In this document: positions 15,605-24,014 of the stretch, piece by piece
How the letters are laid out: each line of letters begins with the position of its first letter
Position numbering within the stretch: position 1 is the stretch's first letter
Assembly: GCA_015075375.1 (NCBI GenBank)
Contig: JABTUM010000004.1
Span: 310,001 to 374,000 of the forward strand
Reading direction: 5' to 3'
Length of the DNA: 64,000 nucleotides
Origin: Planctomycetota bacterium
GTDB taxonomy: Bacteria > Planctomycetota > SZUA-567 > H5-PLA8
Notes under the pieces: generated by a model
What the model was told of the DNA's origin: nothing
The model's input: the letters and a program-made list of their open reading frames with translations, nothing else
Database searches by the model: none
Translations under genes and position numbers: made by a program

Positions 15605-17002
15605 CTAGGGCTGGGAACGCATGGGCCGTTCCGGAGCCACGAGGACGTCGTCGATCCGGAAGACCCGCGGCGGCGAGCCCGATCCGGCGGCGAAGAAGCC
15701 GATGTTCTTGAAGCGGTCGCCGGGGCGAAGCTTCTCGTCCCGCCGCCGCACGTCGTTGTGCCGGAAGTCGTCGAACTTCAATTGCACGACGGTCCAGGCG
15801 CCGCGGACGGGTTGCTCCAGGGTGACGCCGAAGTTGTCGTCGAGGTCGACGTTGACGCCCTGCACGCGCAGGTAATCGGCCGGGCCTTCCAGGTAGTACG
15901 CGAAGCGTATGGCGAGGCCGGGCTGATAGCGAAAGAGATGCTGGTGTTCGCGCGAGCCGCCCTGGATGCGATCGAGCGGCAGGCGCACGGCCGAGAAGGC
16001 GATGCGCGTGTCGCCTTCGCCGCGTTCGGCGGCTTCGATGGCGAAGCGGCTGCCGTCGCGTGCGGCGGGCACGCGGCGGGCGTTTTCCCAGCCTTGCAGC
16101 GGTTCGGTTTCGAAATCTTCGCTTAGCACGGCGGCGCCGAGCGGCGGCCATTCGACCGGGGCCACGGCAACGGGCGCCGGTTCGGCGACGGCATCCTGCA
16201 CGGCCAGTTCGATCCCGTCCCGCGCTTCGGCAAATTGCCCGGCGCGGACTTCGATCTCCGGTCCGCCTTCGGCTTTGCGCATCCGCACGACGCCTTCCCG
16301 GACGTCCAGGCGCGTGGCGCCGCCGTTCAGCGCCCAAGTCAGTTGCGTGCCCAGAACGGTGGCTTGCGCGTGCGACGTGAGCAGGCGCATGGGCCGTCCG
16401 GCGGGCTGCTTGGCGACCTCGGCGCGCACGGCGCCGGAGGCGAGGCGGATGAGCTTGGCTCCGGCTTCGGAATCGAATACCGCGGATGCGAGGGGTTCGA
16501 GTTCGACGCGGGTGCCGTCGGGGTAGACGAGGACGGCGCTTCCGGCGGCGGCGGTGGCGACGCGGTCGCCCGGATAGAGGGCGTCGGTAGCGGCGGGTTC
16601 GGCCGAGCCCGCGGCGCGGTGAACTTGGGCGCCGGCGAGACGTTCGATGCGCGCGAGCGCCGCGTGTTGCTCGGGCATGGCGTGCAGCGCCCACCAGGCG
16701 CAGACGCCCGCGGCGAGGAGGACGCCGGCGGCGAAGCCGAGCGTGCGCAGGGATCCGCCGATCTCGCGGTAGCGGCGCGCACGGGCGTGGCGCTTGGCGG
16801 CGAGGCGCACGCTGGGCCGCGCGGCCACGGCGCTGGCTTCGCCCCATTCGAGCAGACTCGTCTCGACGCGGTTGCGGGCCACCAGTTCGCGGCGGCAGTC
16901 GGCGTGCGCGTGCAGCAGGGCGCTCAGGTCGTTGAGTTCGGCGGGCGAGGCCAAACCCTCTTCGTAGCGGTCCATGAGTTCGTCGAAGCGCTCGCGTTCC
17001 AT
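15605..17002 (-). CDS. FecR-domain membrane protein with C-terminal jelly-roll domain
   Basis: A 465-residue single-pass protein that probably controls the sigma factor encoded just upstream. Residues 1-80 form a cytoplasmic, anti-sigma-like part (ERFDELMDRYEEGLASPAELNDLSALLHAHADCRREL). One membrane helix follows at about 84-105. The FecR domain comes next (GDRVATAAAGSAVLVYPDGTRVELEPLA, LLTSHAQATVLGT, LDVREGVVRM). The C-terminal 170 residues look like a carbohydrate-binding jelly roll (SEDFETEPLQGW..., FRYQPGLAIRFAYYLEG...). The sigma gene stop and this ATG are one base apart (TGAGATG), so translation is coupled. The architecture is typical of PVC bacteria and suggests sensing of an extracellular glycan, which is inference. 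Confidence 0.87.
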   Translation of the reverse strand: MERERFDELMDRYEEGLASPAELNDLSALLHAHADCRRELVARNRVETSLLEWGEASAVAARPSVRLAAKRHARARRYREIGGSLRTLGFAAGVLLAAGVCAWWALHAMPEQHAALARIERLAGAQVHRAAGSAEPAATDALYPGDRVATAAAGSAVLVYPDGTRVELEPLASAVFDSEAGAKLIRLASGAVRAEVAKQPAGRPMRLLTSHAQATVLGTQLTWALNGGATRLDVREGVVRMRKAEGGPEIEVRAGQFAEARDGIELAVQDAVAEPAPVAVAPVEWPPLGAAVLSEDFETEPLQGWENARRVPAARDGSRFAIEAAERGEGDTRIAFSAVRLPLDRIQGGSREHQHLFRYQPGLAIRFAYYLEGPADYLRVQGVNVDLDDNFGVTLEQPVRGAWTVVQLKFDDFRHNDVRRRDEKLRPGDRFKNIGFFAAGSGSPPRVFRIDDVLVAPERPMRSQP

Positions 17003-17003
17003 C

Positions 17004-17576
17004 TCAGCGCCTCTTTCTGGGAGCGGCCAGCGCGGCCTTGCGCGTGATGCACTCGGCAAGCGTCTTGCGCGCGCGAGAGAGGGCCACGTGGACGGCATCG
17101 ACGGTCCACCCGGCGTCCTGGGCGATCTCGGCCACGGCCATGCGGCGGTGGTAGCGCATTTCGATCATGCGGCGGATGCGCTCGGTCAGAGCCTCGATGC
17201 AGGCGGCGAGGTGCTTCTGGCGCGCGCGGGCTTCTTCCTGCGCTTCTTCGTTTTCGTCGAAGGCGCGCGCGATGCCATCGAGGAGCGCTTCCGGCAGCGC
17301 CAGCGCGCGGCGCTGCTGCGTGGCCGCGCGGTAGTATTCCGAGACGCGCCGGCGGGCGACTTCGCGCGCCCAAGGCAGGAACGGATCGACCTGCCGCCCG
17401 GCCGCCGCTTCGTCGAGGATGGCGAGCGCGGTTTCCTGGAAGATCTCTTCGGCCGCTTGGTGATCGCGCGTAAGCGCGAGAATGAATCCCAGCAGCGCCT
17501 GCCGGTGAACGAGCAGATCGCGATTCAGCTTGGGTTGCTGCATGGCGTTCATATCCTCAAAGGGGTGCCGGCGCAT
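17004..17576 (-). CDS. RNA polymerase sigma factor, Rhodopirellula/Verrucomicrobium type
   Basis: An ECF-like sigma-70 family protein of up to 190 residues. Region 2 is visible as LLGFILALTRDHQAAEEIFQETALAILDEAA followed by PFLPWAREVARRRVSEYYR. Region 4 is LAACIEALTERIRRMIEMRYHRRMAVAEIAQDAGWTVDAVHVALSRARKTLAECI. This resembles the sigma subfamily described from Rhodopirellula and Verrucomicrobium. Three starts are possible: ATG 17576, 17552 and 17543. The longest is listed because the GAGG lies too close to the 17552 ATG and rather far from 17543, so the first few residues are uncertain. It leads a three-gene operon with a FecR regulator and a secreted beta-helix protein. Confidence 0.9.
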   Translation of the reverse strand: MRRHPFEDMNAMQQPKLNRDLLVHRQALLGFILALTRDHQAAEEIFQETALAILDEAAAGRQVDPFLPWAREVARRRVSEYYRAATQQRRALALPEALLDGIARAFDENEEAQEEARARQKHLAACIEALTERIRRMIEMRYHRRMAVAEIAQDAGWTVDAVHVALSRARKTLAECITRKAALAAPRKRR

Positions 17577-17846
17577 AAACCTAGCAGAGGATTTGGCGTG
17601 AATCTTTGGCTCTGGTTTTTACGCACGAGCGCATAGAGCGGCGCTCAGGTGCAATGCGCGGGCACTTTTTTTCGAGGGCACAGGTGCAGACGGCTGGTGG
17701 CTGGTTAACGGCGAATGCGAAGGACTACGGACGGGGTTCGGCTGCTGAGCAGGCAGGCCTTCGGGCGCGTGTCCGGCGCGCGCTTACGAGAGGCAGGCGG
17801 TTGGGACGGCATTGACCCCGTTGACGGCATTGACGGCCGGGACGAC

Positions 17847-20057
17847 TTAAACCATCCAATCTTGGTCGTCCAGATCGGGCGGGGGGATTTTACATTCGAT
17901 GGGCGCGCCGCGGGGGAAGCGTTCGACGCGGCCGTCGAGGCCGGTGGCTTCGACGAAGAAAGAGAGCGGATCGCCGCGCTTGAGGCCCAGGGCGGCGAAG
18001 GGGATCCTGCATTCGAGCAGTTCGCTCCAGACGACCTGCGTGCCGTCGTGGGGCGTGGGCCAGGTACCTTCTTGCGCGATGGTGAGCGGCGGTCCGTGCT
18101 GAATAGTCAGTTCGGGCCCGTTGGGATCGGCGAAGAGGACACGGACGCGGGAGACGGTCTGCGGTCGTGGCGCGTCGCTGGCGCCGGGGACTTCGCCGGG
18201 GCGGAGGTGTTCGAAGAAGTCGGCGCGCAGGCAGAAGGCTTCGCGGTCGAAGCCGTAGAGGATCTGGGTGACGAGCGGATCGCTGGCGGCGGTCATGACG
18301 CCGTGTTCGCGGTCGGCCTTGTAGGTTCCGGCGCCGAGCCATTCGAAGTAGCTGGATAGGCGGCCGTCGAGCGTGACGTGGAGGTGCGCGCTGGGCTGGG
18401 TGTAGCGCCGCCCGCCGTCGAGCCCGATGGGGTTATCGAGAAAGAGCGGGGCTTTCTGGCCCAGGCAGGCGTAGACGCCGCGGAGGTGATCGCGGAAGAG
18501 ACGGTCGAAGAGATCGTCCATGCCGCTGGTGTGGTCGTCGCCGTACCACCAGAACCAGTCGGAGCCTTCGGCGATGTAGAGCTGTTCCCAGGCTTGGGCG
18601 AGATGCTTGTCCTGATCGAGCGGGACGTTGCGGCGCTGGGTCTCGCGGACGAGGTCTTCGCGGACGCGGAAGACGTATTCCCACGCTTTGCGGTCGTCGG
18701 TGTGGCCGATCCAGATGTAAAAGTCGTGGTTGATCCAGGAGCCGCTGAAGAGCCGCCCCAAGCGGTGCGTGGGCGGTTTGGCGTCGAGGAAGTCGCGCAC
18801 GCGGACGGGTTGGACGCCGCCGTTGGCGTCCTGGAGCCGGCCGTAGAGCGAGCGGAGAAAGCGCACGCCCTGTTCGGGGTAGTGTTCCCAGCAGTTCTCG
18901 CCGTCGAGGATGACGCCGACGAGGGTTTCGTCCGCAGCGGGGCGCCCTTCGCCGCCGCGCTGGATGCGGGCGATGAAATCCTGGGCCGCGGCGTCGCCGT
19001 CCCAGCTCTGGTACTGAAAGCCGACGAGGTCGCTGAGGTGGTGATCGCGGAAGACGGCGTTGAGGCTGGCGCCGTTGACCTCTACGCGCCAAGGCCGGTA
19101 GAGGAGGTCGGGGCGTTCGAGGCGCCCGAACCCACCGCGCAACCCGGTGCTTAAGGACGCGCTGAGGATCTCTTCGTCGGTGGCGATCCAGCGGATGCCG
19201 TGCTTGGCCAGAAGCGGGACGATTTCGGGGCAAACCGAGCCTTCGGCGGGCCACATGCCGACGGGGGCTTCGCCCAGGATGCGTTTGTGGAATTCGACGG
19301 CCTTGTGGACGTGGGCCTCGGCGTCTTCGGGGAGCGCGCGGTGGCCCTGCGGCATGGGCGTGCGCGGCATCGCCTCCTTGGAGCATTCCATGTTAAGCAG
19401 GAGCGGCAGGATGGGATGGTAGAAGGGCGTGGTGGTGAGTTCGACCTGTCCGCGCTCGGCGAGTTGGCGGTGCAGCGGGACGACCTGGGCGAGGACGAGC
19501 CGCTGAACCTTCAGGAGCGCCTGCTTGTCGTCTTCGCTGAACTCCTTGCCCTTCTCACGCAGCGCCTGAAGTTCCGGGTATTCCTCGAAGCAGAGCGGAT
19601 GGAACCAGGTGAGGTTGAACCAGACCTGGAGGTCGCGGAGGTCCTGGACGCTGAAGTCTTCGGTGGCACGGAAGGCCGGCCGGCGTCCGAAGCGGCGGCG
19701 TTCGAGGAGTTCGCCGTAGCGGGGATAGGGGCGGACCATGCGGTCCCACTGGGCCATGAAGAAGTGGTCGAGGAGGAACTGAACGTCTTCGCCGCCGAGG
19801 GCGTCGGCGGGGCATTCGGTGCGGCGCAGGAAGGCGTCGGTGGCTCCGTTTTCGACGTAATCGAGGACTTGGACGAGCATGGAGGGGACGAGGTTGATGG
19901 AGCACTTGAGGCCGGGGTGCTGGGCGATGAGCTTGGCCATGCCGTAGTAATCTTTGATGCCGTGGAGGCGCACCCAAGGCAGGGCCATCTCGCCGGTCTG
20001 CTGGTCCTTGTAGTACGGCTGATGCTGGTGCCAGAGAATGGCCAGGGGGATACTCAT
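17847..20057 (-). CDS. Glycoside hydrolase family 57 protein, amylopullulanase-type catalytic domain
   Basis: A 736-residue alpha-glucan-acting enzyme without signal peptide, so probably cytoplasmic. The N terminus IPLAILWHQHQPYYKD is conserved region 1 of GH57. The likely catalytic nucleophile is E272 in MWPAEGSVCPE and the acid/base D385 in ILDGENCWEHYP. The WFWWYGDDHTSGMDDLFDRLFRDHL segment is also characteristic. A C-terminal beta domain of about 200 residues follows. The activity could be alpha-amylase, amylopullulanase or glucanotransferase; motifs alone do not separate these. It stands alone on the minus strand, but the glycogen operon at 24-33 kb contains a second, different GH57, so the two may act on the same stored glucan. 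No zinc or cysteine oddities seen. Confidence 0.92.
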   Translation of the reverse strand: MSIPLAILWHQHQPYYKDQQTGEMALPWVRLHGIKDYYGMAKLIAQHPGLKCSINLVPSMLVQVLDYVENGATDAFLRRTECPADALGGEDVQFLLDHFFMAQWDRMVRPYPRYGELLERRRFGRRPAFRATEDFSVQDLRDLQVWFNLTWFHPLCFEEYPELQALREKGKEFSEDDKQALLKVQRLVLAQVVPLHRQLAERGQVELTTTPFYHPILPLLLNMECSKEAMPRTPMPQGHRALPEDAEAHVHKAVEFHKRILGEAPVGMWPAEGSVCPEIVPLLAKHGIRWIATDEEILSASLSTGLRGGFGRLERPDLLYRPWRVEVNGASLNAVFRDHHLSDLVGFQYQSWDGDAAAQDFIARIQRGGEGRPAADETLVGVILDGENCWEHYPEQGVRFLRSLYGRLQDANGGVQPVRVRDFLDAKPPTHRLGRLFSGSWINHDFYIWIGHTDDRKAWEYVFRVREDLVRETQRRNVPLDQDKHLAQAWEQLYIAEGSDWFWWYGDDHTSGMDDLFDRLFRDHLRGVYACLGQKAPLFLDNPIGLDGGRRYTQPSAHLHVTLDGRLSSYFEWLGAGTYKADREHGVMTAASDPLVTQILYGFDREAFCLRADFFEHLRPGEVPGASDAPRPQTVSRVRVLFADPNGPELTIQHGPPLTIAQEGTWPTPHDGTQVVWSELLECRIPFAALGLKRGDPLSFFVEATGLDGRVERFPRGAPIECKIPPPDLDDQDWMV

Positions 20058-20345
20058 GAACGCCTCGGCTCGTGGTCGGAACGATCGCAGTCCGGGGAGC
20101 GTACCCGGTAAGGCTTAGGGTATCGAGTTCTCAAGCGGTGCGCAGGTGCTTTCATATACCGGCGGGCCGAAAAGCTCCCTGAAGAAAGTATGCTTAAAGT
20201 CTTGAAAATAGGGCTGACCTGCATGTGTGCACCTTGTTAAGATTCCTTATGGCAGTCCCCTATTGAAGTTGCGCTCCACCGGGGGGCAGGAGCGAACCGT
20301 TTGGCGACTTCGCGCGTAGATACCTTTAGAGAGGAAGGAGGGGCG

Positions 20346-20963
20346 ATGCCTCTCGAGTGCGTGCGCCAGGCCCGATTGGGCCGGGCGGCGGCCCCTCCGG
20401 CGGAAGCGGAGCGTTCGGACGAGGAGTTGTTTCTCCTGGTCCGTGACGGCGACCGAGATGCGTTGGGCGGTTTGATCCGGCGGCACGAACAGACGCTGTT
20501 CGGGTTGCTGGTGCATCTGACGCGCGGGGATGCGAGCCGGGCGGACGACTTGTTCCAGGAGACGTTCCTGCGGGCGGTGCGTTCGGCGCATACGTTCGAT
20601 CCTTCGCGGAGCTTCCGGACGTGGCTGACGGCGATCGCGGTGAACCTGGTCCGCGACGAAGCTCGGCGCAAGAAGGTCCAGAACGAAGTGGCCTTGCAGG
20701 CGCGCGAGGACGAAGGCGGCGTACGGCAGCTTGAAGCGGAGGAAGCCGGCCCGGAAGCGCGGGCGGAAGCGAACGACGAGGCGGCTCGAGTGCGCGCGTC
20801 GCTGTACCAGTTGACGCAGAAGGAACGCGAGGTCGTGCTGCTGCACTTTTTCGAAGGGCAGACGCTTGCGGAGGCCGCGACGACGCTGGCGATACCGGTG
20901 GGAACGGTGAAGAGCCGGCTGCATGGGGCGCTGACGAGACTCAAGGGAGTGCTGGAGCGATGA
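20346..20963 (+). CDS. ECF RNA polymerase sigma factor
   Basis: A 205-residue sigma-70 family factor of the extracytoplasmic-function kind. After a 25-residue leader comes region 2 (LFLLVRDGDRDALGGLIRRHEQTLFGLLVHLTR, ADDLFQETFLRAVRSAHTFD, SFRTWLTAIAVNLVRDEARRKK). A variable acidic linker follows, then region 4 (LTQKEREVVLLHFFEGQTLAEAATTLAIPVGTVKSRLHGALTRLKG). ATG 20346 has a strong AAGGAGG sequence about five bases upstream, so it is preferred over an in-frame ATG at 20301. The stop overlaps the start of the next gene as ATGA (20960-20963), the usual arrangement with a cognate anti-sigma factor. Confidence 0.93.
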   Translation: MPLECVRQARLGRAAAPPAEAERSDEELFLLVRDGDRDALGGLIRRHEQTLFGLLVHLTRGDASRADDLFQETFLRAVRSAHTFDPSRSFRTWLTAIAVNLVRDEARRKKVQNEVALQAREDEGGVRQLEAEEAGPEARAEANDEAARVRASLYQLTQKEREVVLLHFFEGQTLAEAATTLAIPVGTVKSRLHGALTRLKGVLER

Positions 20964-21460
20964 AGACCGAAGCGGAACACACGCACGAAGCGGACGACCT
21001 GCCGCCCGACCTGCGGGAAGCGGGGGAAGCGGTGCGCAAGCTGCCTCTGCCGGCCGTTCCGGCCGACTTGGCCGCCCGGACGCTGGCGCGTGCGCAGAAC
21101 CTCCAGGCGGCCGCTTCGGCGCCGCGGCACGAAGCGGTGGCCTCGAAGCGCTTCACGGAGCGCCCGTGGTGGCTGCGCCCGATCACGAGCCCGATGGGCC
21201 GCGCGGCGGCGGCGGCGGTGCTGGTTGTTACGCTGGTGGCGGTGACGAACCCGCGTTCGGCCGAACGGCTGGGCGTGCTGGTGGGACAGTGGATCGGCGA
21301 ACGGAACACGGACAAGCTGGATGTTTTCGTGGACCGCGTGCTGACGGTGGTGGGCCCGCGCGGCGTGGCGCTGGATTCGCCCGAGACGCAGGCTCCGGCG
21401 CGGCCGAACGGCGCGCGCGGGCCGCACACGGCGGCTCCGGCGGGGACGGAGCGGGCGTAG
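20960..21460 (+). CDS. Probable membrane anti-sigma factor
   Basis: A 166-residue protein translated from an ATGA overlap with the ECF sigma gene. The first 75 residues are hydrophilic and acidic (DLPPDLREAGEAVRKLPLP) and would face the cytoplasm. One short hydrophobic helix lies at about residues 81-96 (RAAAAAVLVVTLVAV). About 70 residues follow outside, ending in a Pro/Ala-rich tail. No zinc-binding His-x3-Cys-x2-Cys motif is present, so it is not a ZAS-type anti-sigma factor. The role rests on gene order and topology only. Confidence 0.7.
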   Translation: MKTEAEHTHEADDLPPDLREAGEAVRKLPLPAVPADLAARTLARAQNLQAAASAPRHEAVASKRFTERPWWLRPITSPMGRAAAAAVLVVTLVAVTNPRSAERLGVLVGQWIGERNTDKLDVFVDRVLTVVGPRGVALDSPETQAPARPNGARGPHTAAPAGTERA

Positions 21461-21518
21461 CTCGATTTTGGATTGGCGATTTTGGCTTTCGGATTGAAGG
21501 GCTGGTTCCGGCTTTCGC

Positions 21519-21560
21519 TTTTCACTTTTCACTTTTCACTTTTCACTTTTCACTTTTCAC
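21519..21560. repeat. Microsatellite, (TTTTCAC) six times
   Basis: Six perfect 7-bp units lie between the anti-sigma gene and the small minus-strand gene at 21663. The 40 bases before it are rich in related TTTTGG/TTCGG words. It lies outside genes, and unit number may vary by slippage. Confidence 0.9.
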
Positions 21561-21662
21561 TTTATGACGGGTGGCCTGCGGTTCTCGCATGCTGCGTCGG
21601 TTCCCCTTTAATTTCGCGTTGACCTCTTCGGCTCCATTCAAACGGCATGCGGCGCGGACCGG

Positions 21663-21959
21663 TCAGGTTCGGCGTTCGGCCCAGCTTCGTTCGAGGGGTT
21701 CGCTGAGCAGGACACTGACTTCGCAATGCGGATCGAAGGCGAATGGCGCGGAGGCGCGGACGGCGCTTTCCAGATCGGCGGCGGCGACGGGGGCCGCGCG
21801 AAAAAAGTTCGCGCCGCTTTCGCAGCCGGAGACCCAGTAGGTTCGGGGCTGGGCGCTGGGTTCGATCACGACGAGGTCGGCGTCGAGGCGAAAAAAGGCG
21901 ACATGCCCCGAGGGCGGCTCGAACGAGCAGCTTGGCGCGACGGCAGGCGTGGTCTGCAT
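21663..21959 (-). CDS. Small protein of unknown function (98 residues)
   Basis: A short soluble protein (MQTTPAVAPSCSFEPPSGHVAFFRLD...) with no recognised domain, two cysteines in the first half (residues 11 and 46) and an acidic middle. It is accepted as a gene because its signals are unusually good for so short a frame. GGAGG lies seven bases before ATG 21959. A sigma70-type promoter (TTGCGG, 17 bases, TATACT) lies about 35-60 bases upstream on the same strand. The longer frame upstream of this ATG has no support. It is convergent with the sigma/anti-sigma pair. Confidence 0.6.
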   Translation of the reverse strand: MQTTPAVAPSCSFEPPSGHVAFFRLDADLVVIEPSAQPRTYWVSGCESGANFFRAAPVAAADLESAVRASAPFAFDPHCEVSVLLSEPLERSWAERRT

Positions 21960-21992
21960 GGTGCGGCCTCCCGCACCCCTCCTACTCTTTTG

Positions 21993-22021
21993 AGTATACG
22001 CGTTCGGAGCGGGCGCCGCAA
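21993..22021 (-). promoter_or_regulatory. Candidate sigma70-type promoter of the 98-residue protein
   Basis: On the minus strand, TTGCGG (22016-22021) and TATACT (21993-21998) are separated by 17 bases. A transcript starting near 21986 would have a short leader containing the GGAGG of the gene at 21663-21959. Confidence 0.5.
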
Positions 22022-22257
22022 TCGGGGGGCTGGCGGAAACCGTGGCGGTAGTGCGCGGATGGCGGGAGCGGCGGGCGCAAACGCCTAAACGCTCGGATCC
22101 ACTTCCGGAACCGGTGTACCCGCAGCACCAAGCTGCCGCCGGCAGACTGCGGCAGAAGAGCACACGGGTTCAGGAGAGCCGATCCAAGGGCCGATATCCC
22201 TTGCTCTGCGTGCGGTGCAAGGCTGTGGACCGGCGACGCAACGGCATAGGGCGTGAC

Positions 22258-22283
22258 CTGCGGGCGAGACGCCCGCGATACCT
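22258..22283 (+). repeat. 26-bp palindromic repeat upstream of lpdA
   Basis: It contains the perfect hairpin GCGGGCG-AGA-CGCCCGC followed by GATACCT. The identical 26 bases recur at 23891-23916, after lpdA. There is no T-run. It looks like an interspersed extragenic palindrome of the kind written GGGCGAGACGCCCGC in several bacterial groups. Confidence 0.8.
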
Positions 22284-22381
22284 CAGGACACGGCCGGGGG
22301 TTCGGGCGGCGCTTCCCTTGTTTCCGTCGCGCGATTCGTCATGATGACGGTTGCCGAGGGGAAACGGGGAGAGGACGCATC

Positions 22382-23785
22382 GTGGCGGAACGCGAGTTGG
22401 TGATCGTCGGGGCCGGTCCGGGCGGGTACGTGGCGGCGTTGCGCGCGGCGCAGCGGGGCCTCAAGACGACGCTGATCGAGCGCGAGAAGGTCGGCGGGAC
22501 GTGCTTGCATCACGGCTGCATCCCGTCGAAGGCGCTGATTCACGGCGCGCGGGTCTTCGAGACGGTGAAGCACGCGGCGAAGTTCGGCGTGAAGCTGGAA
22601 GGTCCGGTGGGCTTCGATTATCCGGCGCTGGCGGCGCACAAGGACAAGACCGTCGCGAACCTCGAGAAGGGCGTCGGCTTCCTGCTGCAGAAGCGCGGCG
22701 TCGAAACGCTCTTCGGCGAAGCGGCCTTCAAGGACGCGCATACGCTGACGCTGCGCAAAGCGGACGGCTCGAGCGAAGAGGTGCCGTTCCGGCACGCGCT
22801 GGTCGCGACGGGGAGCGCGCCGACGCAGCTTCCGAACATCCCGATCGACGGCATGACGTTCGTGACTTCGAACGAAGTGCTGCAATGGGACCAGTTGCCG
22901 GCATCGCTGGCGATCGTCGGGGCGGGCGTGATCGGCTGCGAACTGGCGAGCCTGTACGCTCGGCTGGGCGTGCCGGTGCAGGTGGTGGAACTGCTCGACG
23001 GGGCGCTTCCGGGCTTCGACGCCGAAGTGCGGCGCGAGGTCGAGAAGCAGCTTAAGCGGCAGGGCGTGGAGTTTTTCTTCGGCGTGAAAGTGGAAGAAGC
23101 GTATCCCGGCCCGACGGGCGCGACGCTGCTGCTGAGCAACGGGGAGACGCTGAACGCGCAGTGCTGCCTGGTGGCGATCGGGCGGACGCCGCACACGGAG
23201 GGGCTGGCTCCGGAGGCCGCGGGGTTGAAGCTGGGCCCGCGGGGGCACCTGACGGTGGACGCGCGCTGCCGGACGAACGTCCCGCACATTTACGCGGTGG
23301 GCGACGTGACGGGCGTTTCGCCCTTCGCTCACGCAGCCAGCCACATGGGCTTGGTGGCGGTGGAGCAGATTCTGGGGGCGGCGCGCGGCGGGCACGACGC
23401 GGTCTTCGATGCGACGAAAGTGCCGTGGGGCGTCTTCACCAAGCCGGAGGTGGGCGCGATCGGACTCAGCGAAGAGAAAGCGCGCGAAGGCGGGCGCGAA
23501 GTGAAGGTCGGCAAGTTCGGCTGGCGGGGCTTGGGCAAGAGCCAGGCGACCTTGGAGCTGGATGGATTCGTGAAGGTGATCGCCGACGCGCAGACGGGGA
23601 AGCTGCTGGGCCTGCATATCGTGGGCGAGGAAGCGACGAACCTGTTGGGCGAAGGTTCGCTGGCTTGGGGCGCGGGGGCGACGCTGGAGCAGTTGGCCGA
23701 CAGCGTGCACTGCCACCCGACGCTGCCCGAAGCGGTGGGCGAAGCGGCGCTGGCGGCGCTGGGGATACCGATTCACGGGCTGTAG
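22382..23785 (+). CDS. lpdA: Dihydrolipoyl dehydrogenase
   Basis: FAD enzyme (E3) that reoxidises dihydrolipoamide in 2-oxo-acid dehydrogenase and glycine-cleavage complexes. The 467 residues show the FAD dinucleotide fold VIVGAGPGGYVAA, the redox disulfide GGTCLHHGCIPSK (C41, C46), the NAD-binding fold AIVGAGVIGCELA and the second FAD motif HIYAVGDV. The C-terminal active site is HCHPTLPEAVGEA. The GTG at 22382 is chosen: it sits at the family N terminus and follows GGGGAGAGG by a fitting distance. No E1 or E2 gene is adjacent, so the complex it serves cannot be named. It is flanked on both sides by an identical palindromic repeat. Confidence 0.96.
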   Translation: MAERELVIVGAGPGGYVAALRAAQRGLKTTLIEREKVGGTCLHHGCIPSKALIHGARVFETVKHAAKFGVKLEGPVGFDYPALAAHKDKTVANLEKGVGFLLQKRGVETLFGEAAFKDAHTLTLRKADGSSEEVPFRHALVATGSAPTQLPNIPIDGMTFVTSNEVLQWDQLPASLAIVGAGVIGCELASLYARLGVPVQVVELLDGALPGFDAEVRREVEKQLKRQGVEFFFGVKVEEAYPGPTGATLLLSNGETLNAQCCLVAIGRTPHTEGLAPEAAGLKLGPRGHLTVDARCRTNVPHIYAVGDVTGVSPFAHAASHMGLVAVEQILGAARGGHDAVFDATKVPWGVFTKPEVGAIGLSEEKAREGGREVKVGKFGWRGLGKSQATLELDGFVKVIADAQTGKLLGLHIVGEEATNLLGEGSLAWGAGATLEQLADSVHCHPTLPEAVGEAALAALGIPIHGL

Positions 23786-23890
23786 GACGGGGCCACCATC
23801 CACCTCATCTCCACGGAGGCGCGGAGGGTACGGCTTCACATTTCGAATTTCGCCTGAGCCCGTGGCGCCCCAGGCGCTCCGAGCCCACGG

Positions 23891-23916
23891 CTGCGGGCGA
23901 GACGCCCGCGATACCT
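23891..23916 (+). repeat. 26-bp palindromic repeat downstream of lpdA
   Basis: Identical to 22258-22283, with the GCGGGCG-AGA-CGCCCGC hairpin and GATACCT tail, in the same orientation. It lies between lpdA and galT with a diverged relative 29 bases further on. Confidence 0.8.
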
Positions 23917-23944
23917 GGGCCGGAAAGCCGCTGACCTTTCAATC

Positions 23945-23968
23945 GCGGGTGGAAAAGCCCGCACTCCC
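23945..23968 (+). repeat. Diverged relative of the GCGGGCG palindrome
   Basis: GCGGG and CCCGC arms around a TGGAAAAG centre, then CACTCCC, matching the layout of the repeat at 23891-23916 with changed loop and tail. It is 46 bases before galT. Confidence 0.5.
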
Positions 23969-24014
23969 CCACTAAAACCGATAGCGAAATCTCACGGAGC
24001 ACATCGAGCACGGC

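Larger units (their letters stand above)
21960..22381. other. Intergenic region with divergent signals and one palindromic repeat
   Basis: These 422 bases hold the promoter of the small minus-strand gene near 21993-22021, one copy of the CTGCGGGCG palindromic repeat (22258-22283) and the GGGGAGAGG Shine-Dalgarno of lpdA. No further gene is supported; open frames here are arginine-rich shadows. Confidence 0.5.

Noticed and set aside
15603..16847. Extension of the beta-helix protein upstream to give an 1140-residue product
   Set aside because: The upstream part is an Arg-rich frame inside the FecR gene; the signal peptide at 15602/15590 marks the real start.
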